Made by a program: the position numbers and the translations under genes. Shown one piece after another: positions 1 to 8,925 of a stretch of DNA of 64,000 bases. This stretch comes from Beijerinckiaceae bacterium (GTDB lineage Bacteria > Pseudomonadota > Alphaproteobacteria > Rhizobiales > Beijerinckiaceae): assembly GCA_009773635.1 (NCBI GenBank), contig WSYC01000005.1, forward strand, positions 62,001 to 126,000. The letters run 5' to 3'. The notes under the pieces are model-generated. The model was not told where the DNA came from and ran no database searches. It saw nothing but the letters and a program-made list of their open reading frames with translations. Positions within the stretch are counted from its first letter, which is position 1. Every line of letters starts with the position of its first letter.

Positions 1-1
1 A

Positions 2-340
2 TGGCGCGGCAAGCCGATTTTCGTCCGGCACCGCACGAAGGCCGAGATCGAATCCTCCCGCAAGGAAGATTCCCTGATCACGATCGATCCGGAAGCGGAT
101 TCGAAGCGTGTGAAATCCTTCGAAGGCAAGGCGCAGGACCAGTGGATTGTCGTTTACGGCAGCTGCACCCACCTCGGCTGCGTTCCGACCAGCTTCGCCG
201 GCGATTTCGGCGGCTGGTATTGCCCGTGCCACGGCTCGCACTACGACAACGCCGGACGCATCCGCCGTGGCCCGGCCCCGAAGAACCTCTTCATCCCGGA
301 TTATGCTTTTCTGTCCGGTTCCAAGATCCGCATCGGCTGA
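2..340 (+). CDS. petA: Ubiquinol-cytochrome c reductase Rieske iron-sulfur subunit, 3' part
   Basis: This is the C-terminal 112 residues of the Rieske protein of the cytochrome bc1 complex, which passes electrons from ubiquinol to cytochrome c1 on the periplasmic face of the inner membrane. Both cluster-binding boxes are visible: C-T-H-L-G-C and C-P-C-H-G-S-H, which supply two Cys and two His ligands to the 2Fe-2S cluster. The N-terminal Tat/transmembrane anchor lies outside the window, so the gene is cut by the window edge and is not truncated biologically. petB follows after 66 bases, as in the standard petABC (fbcFBC) operon. Confidence 0.97.
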   Translation, partial: WRGKPIFVRHRTKAEIESSRKEDSLITIDPEADSKRVKSFEGKAQDQWIVVYGSCTHLGCVPTSFAGDFGGWYCPCHGSHYDNAGRIRRGPAPKNLFIPDYAFLSGSKIRIG

Positions 341-406
341 CGTTTGGCGTGAACGATTTCCGGACGAACGATGTTCGGATGACAGATTTCAAGGTGAGAC
401 ACGAGA

Positions 407-1684
407 ATGGCTGAGCATCATTCCTCCTATGTGCCCTCGACGGGCATCGAGCGCTGGCTCGACGCGCGCCTGCCGATCATCCGGCTGATGCACGATTCGG
501 CGGTTTCCTACCCGGTTCCGCGCAACCTCAACTACTTCTGGACCTTCGGCGCGATCCTGATGTTCATGCTGGTCGCCCAGCTTGTGACCGGCATCGTGCT
601 GGCGATGCACTACACGCCGCATGTCGATTTTGCCTTCAATTCGGTCGAAAGCATCATGCGCGACGTGAATTATGGCTGGTTGCTGCGCTACATGCACGCC
701 AACGGCGCCTCGATGTTCTTCATCGCGGTTTACGTCCATATCGCGCGCGGCATGTATTACGGCTCCTACAAGGCGCCGCGCGAAGTGCTGTGGATCCTCG
801 GCGTGGTGATTTTCTTGCTGATGATGGCGACGGCGTTCATGGGCTACGTGCTGCCGTGGGGGCAGATGAGCTTCTGGGGCGCGACCGTGATCACCAACCT
901 GTTCTCGGCGGTGCCGGTGGTGGGCGAGGCGATCGTGACCTGGCTCTGGGGCGGCTATTCGGTCGATAACCCGACGCTGAACCGCTTCTTCTCGCTGCAT
1001 TACCTGCTGCCGTTCATGATTTTCGGCGTCGTGATCCTCCACGTCTGGGCGCTGCACCACGTCGGGCAGAACAACCCGGCCGGTGTCGAGGTCAAGAATG
1101 TCGCCAAGGACACGATGCCCTTCACGCCGTTCGCGACCGTGAAGGACCTCTTCGCGATGGTTGTCTTCATGATCTTCTTCGCGTGGTTCGTGTTCTATCA
1201 GCCGAACTTCCTCGGCCATGCCGACAACTACATTCCGGCAGACCCGCTGAAGACCCCGGCGCATATCGTGCCGGAATGGTACTTCCTGCCGTTCTACGGC
1301 ATCCTGCGGGCCATCCCCGATAAGCTCGGCGGCGTTATCGCCATGTTTGCCTCGATCGCGGTGCTGGCCTTCCTGCCCTGGCTCGATACCTCGAAGGTCA
1401 AGTCCGGCCGTTACCGCCCGACATTCCGGATCTTCTTCTGGATCTTCGTGGTTGTGACGATCCTCTTGGGCTACACCGGCTCGCAGCCGACGGACAAGGT
1501 CGTGCTCAGCCTTGGCGGGCGGACGATCCTCGACATGGTCGGCTTCGCGCAGATCCTGACGGTGATGTACTTCGCTTATTTCTTCGTCGCGCTGCCACTG
1601 CTTGGCCTGTTTGAAAAGCCGAAAGCTGTTCCGGCGTCGATCGCGGACTCGGTCCTCGGCGATAGCGCTGCGGCCCACAAGTGA
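407..1684 (+). CDS. petB: Cytochrome b of the bc1 complex
   Basis: A 425-residue integral membrane protein, the usual length for alphaproteobacterial cytochrome b. It carries the two b hemes and the Qo and Qi sites. The four axial heme histidines are seen in two pairs spaced by 14: H97/H111 in helix B and H198/H212 in helix D. The Qo-site P-E-W-Y motif is at residues 289-292. The start is preceded by a GGTGAG-type ribosome site. It sits between petA and petC in one operon. Confidence 0.98.
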   Translation: MAEHHSSYVPSTGIERWLDARLPIIRLMHDSAVSYPVPRNLNYFWTFGAILMFMLVAQLVTGIVLAMHYTPHVDFAFNSVESIMRDVNYGWLLRYMHANGASMFFIAVYVHIARGMYYGSYKAPREVLWILGVVIFLLMMATAFMGYVLPWGQMSFWGATVITNLFSAVPVVGEAIVTWLWGGYSVDNPTLNRFFSLHYLLPFMIFGVVILHVWALHHVGQNNPAGVEVKNVAKDTMPFTPFATVKDLFAMVVFMIFFAWFVFYQPNFLGHADNYIPADPLKTPAHIVPEWYFLPFYGILRAIPDKLGGVIAMFASIAVLAFLPWLDTSKVKSGRYRPTFRIFFWIFVVVTILLGYTGSQPTDKVVLSLGGRTILDMVGFAQILTVMYFAYFFVALPLLGLFEKPKAVPASIADSVLGDSAAAHK

Positions 1685-1712
1685 GATGAGACGGGAAGAA
1701 GGAACTGCCAAG

Positions 1713-2585
1713 ATGACAATCGCTTCTCGCTCCCTGATCGCTGCTCTCGCCATTGCCGGTCTGGCAACGGCCGGCTCCTCCGCTCTTGCGGCGGGCGGAA
1801 ACGAGCACCCGCCGGCCCAGAAATGGACCTTCTCCGGGCCGTTCGGCACCTATGATCGCGCCCAGCTCCAGCGTGGGTTCAAGGTCTACAAGGAAGTCTG
1901 CGCCGCCTGCCACGGCCTCGAAAAAGTATCGTTCCGCAATCTCGCGGAAGCGGGCGGTCCGGGGTTCACGGCAGGGCAGGTCAAGACCCTTGCCGCCGAT
2001 TACAAGATCAAGGACGGTCCGAACGAGAGCGGCGACATGTTCGAGCGCCCCGGTCGCCCGTCGGATCGCTTCCCCAGGCCGTTCGCGAATGACGAAGCCG
2101 CCAAGGCCTCCAACAACGGCGCCGTGCCGCCGGATTTCTCGGTGATCGCCAAGGCCCGGACGTATGAGCGCGGCTTCCCGATGTGGGCGATCGATATCGT
2201 CACCCAGTATCAGGAGCAGGGCGTCGACTATATCACCGGTTTGATGACTGGCTATGTCGCGCCGCCTGCGGGTGTGAAGGTCGAGGACGGGCTGCACTGG
2301 AACACGTACTTCCCGGGCAACAAGATCGCCATGGCGAACCCGCTCATCGGGTTGTTCGACGATTCCGGCAAGGCCAGCGATCCGGGCTTCTATACCGACG
2401 GCACACCGGTGACGCGTGAGCAAGTGGCCCGCGACATCTCCGCCTTCCTGATGTGGGCCGCCGAGCCCAAGCTCGAGGAACGCAAGCAGATCGGGGCCAA
2501 GGTCATGCTCTGGCTGATCCTGCTGGCGGGCCTGCTCTACTTCACCAAGAAGCGCATCTGGTCCCGCCTCGAAGGCGCGCATTGA
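1713..2585 (+). CDS. petC: Cytochrome c1 of the bc1 complex
   Basis: A 290-residue periplasmic c-type cytochrome that accepts electrons from the Rieske protein. From the ATG at 1713 there is a Sec signal peptide of about 27 residues, then the heme attachment motif C-A-A-C-H at residues 63-67, the probable axial Met in N-K-I-A-M, and a C-terminal membrane anchor. A longer reading frame starts upstream, but the 1713 start is chosen because it gives a proper signal peptide and has GGGAAGAAGGA just before it. Last gene of the operon, followed by an intrinsic terminator. Confidence 0.96.
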   Translation: MTIASRSLIAALAIAGLATAGSSALAAGGNEHPPAQKWTFSGPFGTYDRAQLQRGFKVYKEVCAACHGLEKVSFRNLAEAGGPGFTAGQVKTLAADYKIKDGPNESGDMFERPGRPSDRFPRPFANDEAAKASNNGAVPPDFSVIAKARTYERGFPMWAIDIVTQYQEQGVDYITGLMTGYVAPPAGVKVEDGLHWNTYFPGNKIAMANPLIGLFDDSGKASDPGFYTDGTPVTREQVARDISAFLMWAAEPKLEERKQIGAKVMLWLILLAGLLYFTKKRIWSRLEGAH

Positions 2586-2611
2586 TCGCTTTTCTCGGAA
2601 TGCGACGCAAG

Positions 2612-2635
2612 AAGGGGCCTTACGGCCCCTTTTTT
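2612..2635 (+). terminator. Intrinsic terminator of petABC
   Basis: The inverted repeat AAGGGGCC-TTAC-GGCCCCTT is followed by a run of T, starting 26 bases after the petC stop. It points along the petABC operon and separates it from apt. Confidence 0.9.
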
Positions 2636-2729
2636 ATGGCTGCCTTGCCCGTGCTGAGCGCTTTCGCGCTTTGAGGTCAGCCCCTTCTTTGGCAGCATCG
2701 TGCCGGGTATTTTCAGGACTGGGATCAAC

Positions 2730-3260
2730 ATGCAATCTCTTCGTGACGCCATCCGCACCATCACGGATTATCCCAAGCCGGGCATCCAGTTCCGGGATAT
2801 CTCGACGCTGCTGGGCAATCCGCGGGCGTTCCGGCGGGCGGTCGACGAGCTGGTGCAACCTTACGCGGGAGCCCGCGTCGACAAGGTTGCGGGGATCGAG
2901 GCGCGCGGCTTCATCCTCGGCGGCGCGATCGCGCATCAGCTCTCCTGCGGCTTTGTGCCCATCCGCAAGAAGGGCAAGCTGCCGCATCAGACCGTTTCGA
3001 TTTCCTACGCGCTGGAATACGGCACTGACGAGATGGAAATCCACCTCGATGCGGTCGAGAAGGGCGAGCGTGTGATCCTCGTTGATGACCTCATCGCGAC
3101 CGGCGGCACCGCGACCGCCGCCGTGCAATTGCTCCAGAAGCTCGGCGCGGAGGTCGTGGCGGCGTGCTTCGTGATCGATCTGCCGGAACTCAACGGTCGC
3201 CGCAAGATCGAGGCGCTCGGCGTTCCCGTGCGGACGCTGGTGGCGTTCGAGGGGCATTAA
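2730..3260 (+). CDS. apt: Adenine phosphoribosyltransferase
   Basis: A 176-residue cytoplasmic enzyme that makes AMP from adenine and PRPP. The type I phosphoribosyltransferase PRPP loop [13 protein letters not shown] is at residues 115-127, and the N-terminal [12 protein letters not shown] segment is typical of bacterial Apt. The ATG at 2730 is preferred to one 30 bases upstream because it gives the canonical family start. It is convergent with mtnN, whose product releases adenine, so the two form a salvage route. Confidence 0.95.
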   Translation: MQSLRDAIRTITDYPKPGIQFRDISTLLGNPRAFRRAVDELVQPYAGARVDKVAGIEARGFILGGAIAHQLSCGFVPIRKKGKLPHQTVSISYALEYGTDEMEIHLDAVEKGERVILVDDLIATGGTATAAVQLLQKLGAEVVAACFVIDLPELNGRRKIEALGVPVRTLVAFEGH

Positions 3261-3267
3261 AACCGGT

Positions 3268-3915
3268 TCAGGCGATCCGTTCCGCCCGCGACAGCAGGTC
3301 CGGCAACCGGTCGATGATATCAGCAAGCTCCTGATCGAGATGGCCGAGCAGCTCGGTCCAGTCATCATAGTGATGAAGTTCGCGCGCGCCGTCCGAGATG
3401 CCGCGCAGGCCGATCAGCGGCACCCCGAACTGCTGGCACGCCCGCAGCGTCGCGAAGCTTTCCATATCGACCATATCGGCATCGACGCCCACATAGGCCG
3501 CGCCGGAGACGATACTGCCGCCGGTCGAGAGCCGCGCGGCGGGGATATCCGGCAGGCGGACGGGCAAGGTGATCTCTGGCGGATGATCGAGAAAGGGCGT
3601 CACACCCTTGGCAAAACCGAGCGGGGAGGCATCCATATCCCGATAGGAGACAGAGGCGACCTGATAGACCTTGCCCTGTTCGAGCGTGTTCGAGCCCGCG
3701 GAGCCGAGGCTGAGCACGTAGTCAGGCAAGGCGCCGAGATCGAGGCAGGCTTCGAGCGCGCGGGCAGCCCCGATCGCGGCCTCGATCGGGCCGACGCCGG
3801 TGTTGACCGGTGTGATTCGCGCGCGCAGCGCCGGGCCGTATTCGGCCTCCGTCGCCATCAGCACCAGCAGGCGCGTTCCGGCAGCATGCAACAGGGGCGG
3901 CGGGTGGCGCTTCAT
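3268..3915 (-). CDS. mtnN: 5'-methylthioadenosine/S-adenosylhomocysteine nucleosidase family protein
   Basis: A 215-residue phosphorylase-superfamily nucleosidase, expected to split methylthioadenosine and/or S-adenosylhomocysteine to adenine plus the thio-sugar. Family marks are the early M-A-T-E-A-E-Y segment, the L-G-S-A-G-S glycine loop, the D-M-E-S-F segment that binds the ribose, and the catalytic-Asp segment R-G-I-S-D-G-A. It is slightly shorter than E. coli MtnN (232 residues). The start lies one base after the stop of the MaoC gene, so the two are probably one transcript. The exact substrate preference is inferred. Confidence 0.85.
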   Translation of the reverse strand: MKRHPPPLLHAAGTRLLVLMATEAEYGPALRARITPVNTGVGPIEAAIGAARALEACLDLGALPDYVLSLGSAGSNTLEQGKVYQVASVSYRDMDASPLGFAKGVTPFLDHPPEITLPVRLPDIPAARLSTGGSIVSGAAYVGVDADMVDMESFATLRACQQFGVPLIGLRGISDGARELHHYDDWTELLGHLDQELADIIDRLPDLLSRAERIA

Positions 3916-3916
3916 C

Positions 3917-4909
3917 TCAGGTTCGGGCCTCCCAGAGCACCGCGCCGGTGAAGGCGAAGACCGGCTGGCCGTGCTGGTTCAGCGCGTAATTGCGCTGCGT
4001 GACGATGCCCCAGCCTGGCTTCGAGGCCGAGCGGCGCGCATCGAGCACGCGGGCGTAGTAAGTGAGGGTGTCACCGGCCAGAACCGGCTTGATCCAGACG
4101 AGATCGGTGAAGCCGAAGCCGGGCCCGCGCCGGGGCAGCGGGCCGCGCGCCTCATGCGCCTGCCAGAAATCGATGACGGTGCGCATCCATCCCGCAGCGG
4201 TGTGCCAGCCCGAGGCAGCAAGACCGCCGAAATGCGTCGCTTTGCCCGCGGCTTCGCTAAGGTGGAATGGCTGCGCGTCAAACGAACGTGCAAAGCGGAT
4301 GATCTCATCCGCGGAGAAATGGTGCGCGCCAAACCGGCGGAGCGCACCGGGTTCGATCTCTTCGACAAAGCCGAAAGGGTCGCCGTTGGTGGTGGGGACG
4401 AAATCCTCGACAGGGGGACGGGTGAGGTTCGGCACTGGCTCCGGTGCGATACTGCCGGGCTCGCTGAGCCCGATCATGATCAGGTTGATCTGTTCAAGGA
4501 CGCGAACCCCGTCCTGATTGTCGAGTTCGAACCGGAAGTTGACAAAACCTCGATCCGGCTTGGTCGTGGAGGCGCGCCGATCGAGGATCGTCATCCGCCC
4601 GGACAGCGTATCGCCAGCCCGGACCGGCGCGGACCACTTCAGGCTGGAGACGCCGGGTGAGCCCATGCCGGCGGATTTCAGGATGAAATGATCGATCATC
4701 ATCCGCATGTTGAGCGCGGCGGTATACCAGCCGGAGGCGATCAGTCCGCCGACGCGGACTGCTTGCTCGGAGGCGCCATCAAGGTGCATCGGCTGTGGGT
4801 CGAAGTCGCGGGCGAAGGCCAGCATGCCCGCCTCGGTGACGGTTATCGGGCCATAGGCCTCTGACGTGCCGGGGATGAAATCCTCGAAGTGCCTGAGATC
4901 ACCCTGCAT
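3917..4909 (-). CDS. MaoC-like protein with two hotdog domains
   Basis: A 330-residue protein built from two tandem hotdog (MaoC/enoyl-CoA hydratase-like) halves of about 150 residues each. Each half carries the recognisable pair F-A-R-x-F-D-x-Q-P and A-S-G-W-[YH]-T-A, so this looks like an internal duplication or fusion. Single-domain MaoC proteins hydrate enoyl-CoA esters with a D/H dyad. The double form is common in alphaproteobacteria, but its substrate is not known to me. It lies directly upstream of mtnN on the same strand. Confidence 0.8.
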   Translation of the reverse strand: MQGDLRHFEDFIPGTSEAYGPITVTEAGMLAFARDFDPQPMHLDGASEQAVRVGGLIASGWYTAALNMRMMIDHFILKSAGMGSPGVSSLKWSAPVRAGDTLSGRMTILDRRASTTKPDRGFVNFRFELDNQDGVRVLEQINLIMIGLSEPGSIAPEPVPNLTRPPVEDFVPTTNGDPFGFVEEIEPGALRRFGAHHFSADEIIRFARSFDAQPFHLSEAAGKATHFGGLAASGWHTAAGWMRTVIDFWQAHEARGPLPRRGPGFGFTDLVWIKPVLAGDTLTYYARVLDARRSASKPGWGIVTQRNYALNQHGQPVFAFTGAVLWEART

Positions 4910-4936
4910 GACCGGCTCCCGTACGCCTGAGGTGGT

Positions 4937-6034
4937 TTAGTTGGCGAACCGGAAGTGCAGCACATCGCCGTCGGCGACGACATATTCCTTGCCTTCGAGG
5001 CGGAATTTTCCGGCCTCGCGCGCGCCGGCCTCACCCTTGAAGGCGACATAGTCGTCGTAGGCCACCGTTTCGGCGCGGATGAAGCCCTTCTCGAAATCGG
5101 TATGGATCACGCCGGCAGCGGCGGGGGCTTTTGTGCCGGTTTCGATGGTCCAGGCGCGGGCTTCCTTCGGGCCTACCGTGAAATAGGTGATGAGCCCGAG
5201 AAGCGCGTAGCCCTCCCGGATGACGCGGTTGAGACCGGGTTCAGCAAGGCCGATGGCATCGAGGTAATCCTTCTGCTCGGCAGCATCGAGCACGGCGATC
5301 TCGCTCTCGATCTTGGCGGAAACGACGACGGCGCGTGCACCTTCCTCCTTCGCGCGGGCGAAGACCTTGGCGGTGAAGGCATTGCCCTTGTCCGCCGAGG
5401 CTTCCTCGACGTTGCAGACGTAGAGAACGGGCTTCGAGGTCAGCAAGCCGAGCATCTCGAAAGCCTTCTTCTCGGTCGGCTTGACCTCGACGAGACGGGC
5501 CGGCTTGCCCTCGCGCAAGAGCACCAGCGCGCGGCTCATGAGGTCGAAGGCTTCCTTGGCCTCCTTGTCGCCGCCCTTGGCCTTCTTCTCGATCGGGATG
5601 ATGCGCTTCTCGAGGCTGTCGAGATCGGCGAGCATCAGCTCGGTTTCGATCGTCTCGATATCGGCGACCGGGTTGATCTTGCCCTCGACATGCGTGATAT
5701 CGCTGTCCTCGAAGCAGCGCACGACATGCGCGATGGCGTCGCATTCGCGGATATTGGCGAGGAACTGATTGCCGAGGCCTTCGCCCTTCGATGCGCCGCG
5801 CACGAGGCCGGCGATATCGACGAAGGTGAGCCGCGTCGGGATGATTTCCTTTGAACCCGCGATCTTGCACAGCATCTCCAGCCGGTCATCGGGCACGGCG
5901 ACATCGCCGACATTGGGCTCGATGGTGCAGAACGGGTAGTTCGCGGCCTGCGCGGCGGCGGTCTGGGTCAACGCGTTGAAGAGGGTCGATTTGCCGACAT
6001 TCGGCAGCCCGACGATACCGCATTTGAAGCCCAT
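4937..6034 (-). CDS. ychF: Redox-responsive ATPase YchF (Obg-like)
   Basis: A 365-residue P-loop protein of the Obg family with ATPase preference, associated with ribosomes and the oxidative stress response. The start M-G-F-K-C-G-I-V-G-L-P-N-V-G-K-S-T contains the G1 Walker A loop. The D-I-A-G-L-V-R-G-A-S-K-G-E-G-L-G-N segment is the G3/switch region, and the C-terminal TGS domain ends V-A-D-G-D-V-L-H-F-R-F. The length is exactly that of the family. It follows pth on the same strand, a conserved alphaproteobacterial order. Confidence 0.97.
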   Translation of the reverse strand: MGFKCGIVGLPNVGKSTLFNALTQTAAAQAANYPFCTIEPNVGDVAVPDDRLEMLCKIAGSKEIIPTRLTFVDIAGLVRGASKGEGLGNQFLANIRECDAIAHVVRCFEDSDITHVEGKINPVADIETIETELMLADLDSLEKRIIPIEKKAKGGDKEAKEAFDLMSRALVLLREGKPARLVEVKPTEKKAFEMLGLLTSKPVLYVCNVEEASADKGNAFTAKVFARAKEEGARAVVVSAKIESEIAVLDAAEQKDYLDAIGLAEPGLNRVIREGYALLGLITYFTVGPKEARAWTIETGTKAPAAAGVIHTDFEKGFIRAETVAYDDYVAFKGEAGAREAGKFRLEGKEYVVADGDVLHFRFAN

Positions 6035-6098
6035 GACCTGTTCCGTTCCGATGTTTGCAAGGAGTATGCGGCCTTTTCAGCCGCAGGGGTGTTGCTGT

Positions 6099-6746
6099 CT
6101 AGTCTTTTTTCGGTTTTGGCGCAGCGGTTTCGGCTTTGCTGGCATCCGCCTTGCCAATCTCTGTCTTGCCATGCCCGCGCGCTTCCATCGCAAGGTGCAC
6201 GCGTGTCTGGAACAGCGCGGCATCGCCGCCCACCATCAAGTCGGCGAAATCCGCACAGGCATCGCAGAGGTCTTCCACCCACGGGCCTTCCGCCTTCGCG
6301 AAATCGTTGAGCACATAGGCATGCACCAACGCCTTGTCGCCGGGATGGCCGATGCCGAGGCGGATGCGCGGATAGTCATTGCCGCAATGCGCGGTGATCG
6401 AGCGCAGGCCGTTATGGCCGGCGTTGCCACCGCCGGTCTTGATCCGCAGCTTGCCGGGCGGCAGATCGAGTTCGTCATGGAAGACGAAAACCTGATCGAG
6501 CGCGATCTTGTAGAAATCCATTGCCGCCCGTACCGCGCGGCCGCTTTCGTTCATGAAGGTCGCGGGCTTGAGCAGCACCACCTTCTCGCCGTTGAGGGTA
6601 GCTTCGCTCGCCTCGCCCTGGAAACGGGATCGCCACGGCGCAGCGCGCCAGCGCCGATGGATCGCATCGAGCGCCATGAAACCGATGTTGTGCCGATTGC
6701 CGGAATAGCGGGCTCCGGGGTTCCCAAGGCCGACGAGAAGCTGCAT
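6099..6746 (-). CDS. pth: Peptidyl-tRNA hydrolase
   Basis: A 215-residue cytoplasmic hydrolase that recycles tRNA from peptidyl-tRNA released early from ribosomes. The canonical start [11 protein letters not shown] fixes the ATG at 6746. The catalytic His lies in N-R-H-N-I-G-F, and the F-H-D-E-L-D-L-P segment and the [11 protein letters not shown] segment are also present. The C-terminal tail is rich in Lys and Ala, a lineage-typical extension. An intrinsic terminator separates it from rplY, so it probably has partial independent expression. Confidence 0.96.
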   Translation of the reverse strand: MQLLVGLGNPGARYSGNRHNIGFMALDAIHRRWRAAPWRSRFQGEASEATLNGEKVVLLKPATFMNESGRAVRAAMDFYKIALDQVFVFHDELDLPPGKLRIKTGGGNAGHNGLRSITAHCGNDYPRIRLGIGHPGDKALVHAYVLNDFAKAEGPWVEDLCDACADFADLMVGGDAALFQTRVHLAMEARGHGKTEIGKADASKAETAAPKPKKD

Positions 6747-6761
6747 CGCCACGCCCTCATG

Positions 6762-6794
6762 AAAAAAGGATCGCGGCGCGAGGCGCCGCGATCC
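6762..6794 (-). terminator. Intrinsic terminator after rplY
   Basis: A perfect 12-bp stem, GGATCGCGGCGC paired with GCGCCGCGATCC around a 3-base loop, is followed on the minus strand by TTTTTT. It lies between the rplY stop and the pth start, so it may attenuate rather than fully block read-through into pth-ychF. Confidence 0.9.
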
Positions 6795-6804
6795 GTCAAA
6801 AGCC

Positions 6805-7395
6805 TCAGGCCTCTGCTTCGCCCTTCGAGCCGCCGGCCGGAACGATCGTCGCGATCGTGACGTCCTTCTCGTGGCTGATGAGCTTGGCGCCAGCCGGCAG
6901 GGAGATGGCCGAAACATGGATCGAATCGCCGATCTTCGCCGTGGAGACGTCGACATCGATGTGATCCGGGATGTTCTCGGCAGGCACCATGAATTCAAGG
7001 CTGTGATGCACGAGGTTGAGCGCGCCGCCAGCCTTCAGGCCCGGCGAGGCTTCCTGGCCGATGACATGGACCGGGACTTCGACCTTGACCATCGAACCTT
7101 CGCCGAGGCGCAGGAAATCGACGTGCATCGGGAAATCGCGGACGACATCGAGCTGATAATCGCGCGGGATGGCGCGGATCTTCTCGCCTTCAACATCAAT
7201 GGTGAACAGCGTGGTGAGGAAGTGGCCGGCGTAGATCAGCCGGTTGGTTTCCTTGAAATCGAGCGTGATCGACACGGGCGCCTGACCGCCGCCGTAAATA
7301 ACGGCCGGAACGCGGCCTTCACGACGAACAGCACGGGCGGCCCCCTTACCGGCCCGCTCACGGCGCAGGGCCGAGAGGTTCTTAATAGTGGACAT
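6805..7395 (-). CDS. rplY: 50S ribosomal protein bL25 (Ctc type)
   Basis: A 196-residue long-form L25 that binds 5S rRNA. The N-terminal L25 domain (about 1-95) is followed by the TL5/Ctc-type C-terminal beta domain, with the segment H-V-D-F-L-R at the join. The ATG at 7395 is chosen over a TTG 12 bases upstream because GGAGAG sits 4 bases before it. rplY-pth-ychF is a conserved order. Here prs, the usual next neighbour, is separated from rplY by a two-gene insert. Confidence 0.95.
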   Translation of the reverse strand: MSTIKNLSALRRERAGKGAARAVRREGRVPAVIYGGGQAPVSITLDFKETNRLIYAGHFLTTLFTIDVEGEKIRAIPRDYQLDVVRDFPMHVDFLRLGEGSMVKVEVPVHVIGQEASPGLKAGGALNLVHHSLEFMVPAENIPDHIDVDVSTAKIGDSIHVSAISLPAGAKLISHEKDVTIATIVPAGGSKGEAEA

Positions 7396-7426
7396 TGGTC
7401 TCTCCAAACAAAAACAGGAGCTATCG

Positions 7427-7445
7427 CGCCACTTTTTGAGTGGCG
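7427..7445 (-). promoter_or_regulatory. Hairpin in the rplY leader
   Basis: A 6-bp stem (CGCCAC / GTGGCG) with a 7-base A-rich loop on the minus strand lies about 32 bases upstream of the rplY start. It could be a leader structure. No known L25 autoregulation motif was recognised. Confidence 0.35.
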
Positions 7446-7580
7446 TCAGCCCCGAGCGTCATGCCGCTTCCTCCAAGGGTGTAGGTCGGCACGCGCGTGC
7501 TTAACGGAAAAGGTGGGGCAGGGCAAGAGTTCCACCGGGCAAGAGTGCCCCTGAACATGAGTGCCCCCGGCGCGGTGGCC

Positions 7581-8147
7581 CTATGTCGGGCGCACGGGAT
7601 AACCGTCTTTCTTGATCATCTGCCAGTTCTCATAAAACAGAAGCCCGTCCTGACGCGGCAGTACCTTCACCTGCCGTGTATCGCCCCAGACGTGGCTGAC
7701 ATGGTTGCGAAAGGGCGTGTAGAATCCGAGCGAGGTCCAAGCCTGCGCCGTCCCGCCATTGAGCCCCATCAGCGAGCGGGCGGCAGCCTCGAGAAACCCC
7801 CAACCCTTCGAGCCACCCGCTACCCGGCAACCGGCGAAATAGATCATCGCGCTCGGCAGGAAGAGATTGTCGAAGCCCTTGTTGTAGAACTGGGTGTACC
7901 AGGTGTCGCGGTTGATCCATTCCTTGCCGAAAAGGATCACGCCCTTGTTGCCGTGTCCGGTAAAAATGGCGTTCTGGAAGCGGATACCCTGCTGGATCAG
8001 CGACTGCATTTCCGCACGCATGCGTGCATGTCCCTCGCCGACGTTGAGGACGAGCGAGTTTTCTTCCTTCTCGCGGGCGAACCAGCGCGTCTGGCGGCTG
8101 GTGACATCGTTGATGATCAGCAATCGGTATTTGGTCTGCTCGCTCAT
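7581..8147 (-). CDS. Small caspase-fold (clan CD / DUF4347-like) candidate
   Basis: A 188-residue cytoplasmic protein with no signal peptide. It shows the ordered signature of clan CD proteases: a strand ending in T-G-H65-G, then a hydrophobic strand ending in F-A-G-C107-R with G-G-S-K-G-W-G-F after it. H65 and C107 would form the His/Cys dyad. The overall pattern resembles DUF4347 and gingipain/caspase-like folds better than any esterase. The start has AAAGGA 7 bases upstream. It is divergent from a secreted protein gene and sits inside the conserved prs/rplY neighbourhood, which suggests insertion. Family and activity are inferred from motif order only. Confidence 0.5.
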   Translation of the reverse strand: MSEQTKYRLLIINDVTSRQTRWFAREKEENSLVLNVGEGHARMRAEMQSLIQQGIRFQNAIFTGHGNKGVILFGKEWINRDTWYTQFYNKGFDNLFLPSAMIYFAGCRVAGGSKGWGFLEAAARSLMGLNGGTAQAWTSLGFYTPFRNHVSHVWGDTRQVKVLPRQDGLLFYENWQMIKKDGYPVRPT

Positions 8148-8366
8148 CGCTTAATCCTTTCGCGGCGCGAAGTGCCGGCTCCGGTGAGCACGGGAGTGCG
8201 AATCTTCGCGAAAGGAGATGAGCGAGGCTGTGCGCACCGGCACAGCGATATCGTTTCAGGACCGCCGGCGAATTGTGATAAAAAAATAAGGATGGAGCGA
8301 TATAATACTTTGATTCGGCTCTATATTCTCGTGTCCTGGCGGCATTCAACTGGAAAGGCTTCACTT

Positions 8367-8870
8367 ATGTCCGCATCAAAACTCCGTATCCTCTTTCTGG
8401 CGGGCCTTGTCGCACTTTTCCCGGCGGTTGCTGTCGCAAAATCCTACACCATTCCGGACCCGAACCCGGTTGCCGTGGTGACCATCCCGGATGATTGGGA
8501 AACCACTGTGATCCCCAAGGGAATCGAGGTCGAATCCGAGGACGAGGAAATCTACATCGCGATCGAGGTCATCGAGGTCGCCAAGGTCGACAAGGCGATC
8601 GAAGAGGCGATCAACTGGCTCAAGAGCAAGGATGTGGTGGTGGATGCCGCCACGCAAAAGCAGGCCGATATTACCATCAACGGCATTCCCGGCTTTGAAG
8701 TGCAATGGACCGGCAAGGACGCGGATGGGCCGACCAACGTCAGCCTGACCCTGCTTGTCACCAGCGAGAGCAAGGGCCTCATGGTGACCTATTGGGCGTC
8801 ACCGGAAGGCGAAAAAGACAACATGAAGGCGCTCAAGGGCATCATCGAGAGCCTGAAATCGGTGAAGTAA
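8367..8870 (+). CDS. Exported protein of unknown function
   Basis: A 167-residue protein with a clear Sec signal peptide (cleavage expected after A-V-A-V-A). The mature part begins S-Y-T-I-P-D-P-N-P, is acidic, and alternates strands and helices with no cysteines. I do not recognise the family. GGAAAGG precedes the ATG at 8367. An intrinsic terminator follows. It is divergent from the caspase-like gene across 219 bases, so the two may share control. Confidence 0.75.
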   Translation: MSASKLRILFLAGLVALFPAVAVAKSYTIPDPNPVAVVTIPDDWETTVIPKGIEVESEDEEIYIAIEVIEVAKVDKAIEEAINWLKSKDVVVDAATQKQADITINGIPGFEVQWTGKDADGPTNVSLTLLVTSESKGLMVTYWASPEGEKDNMKALKGIIESLKSVK

Positions 8871-8895
8871 ATTCCCGGCCACGCAACCGAAACGA

Positions 8896-8921
8896 GCCGC
8901 AGGTCAACGCCTGCGGCTTTT
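8896..8921 (+). terminator. Intrinsic terminator between convergent genes
   Basis: GCCGCAGG-TCAACG-CCTGCGGC is followed by TTTT, 25 bases after the exported-protein stop and just before the convergent prs stop. Confidence 0.85.
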
Positions 8922-8925
8922 CATG

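Noticed and set aside
389-1849. Long minus-strand open frame opposite petB
   Set aside because: It mirrors the cytochrome b gene; the product is His/Arg/Glu-rich without any fold signs. It is an artefact of GC-rich codon use.
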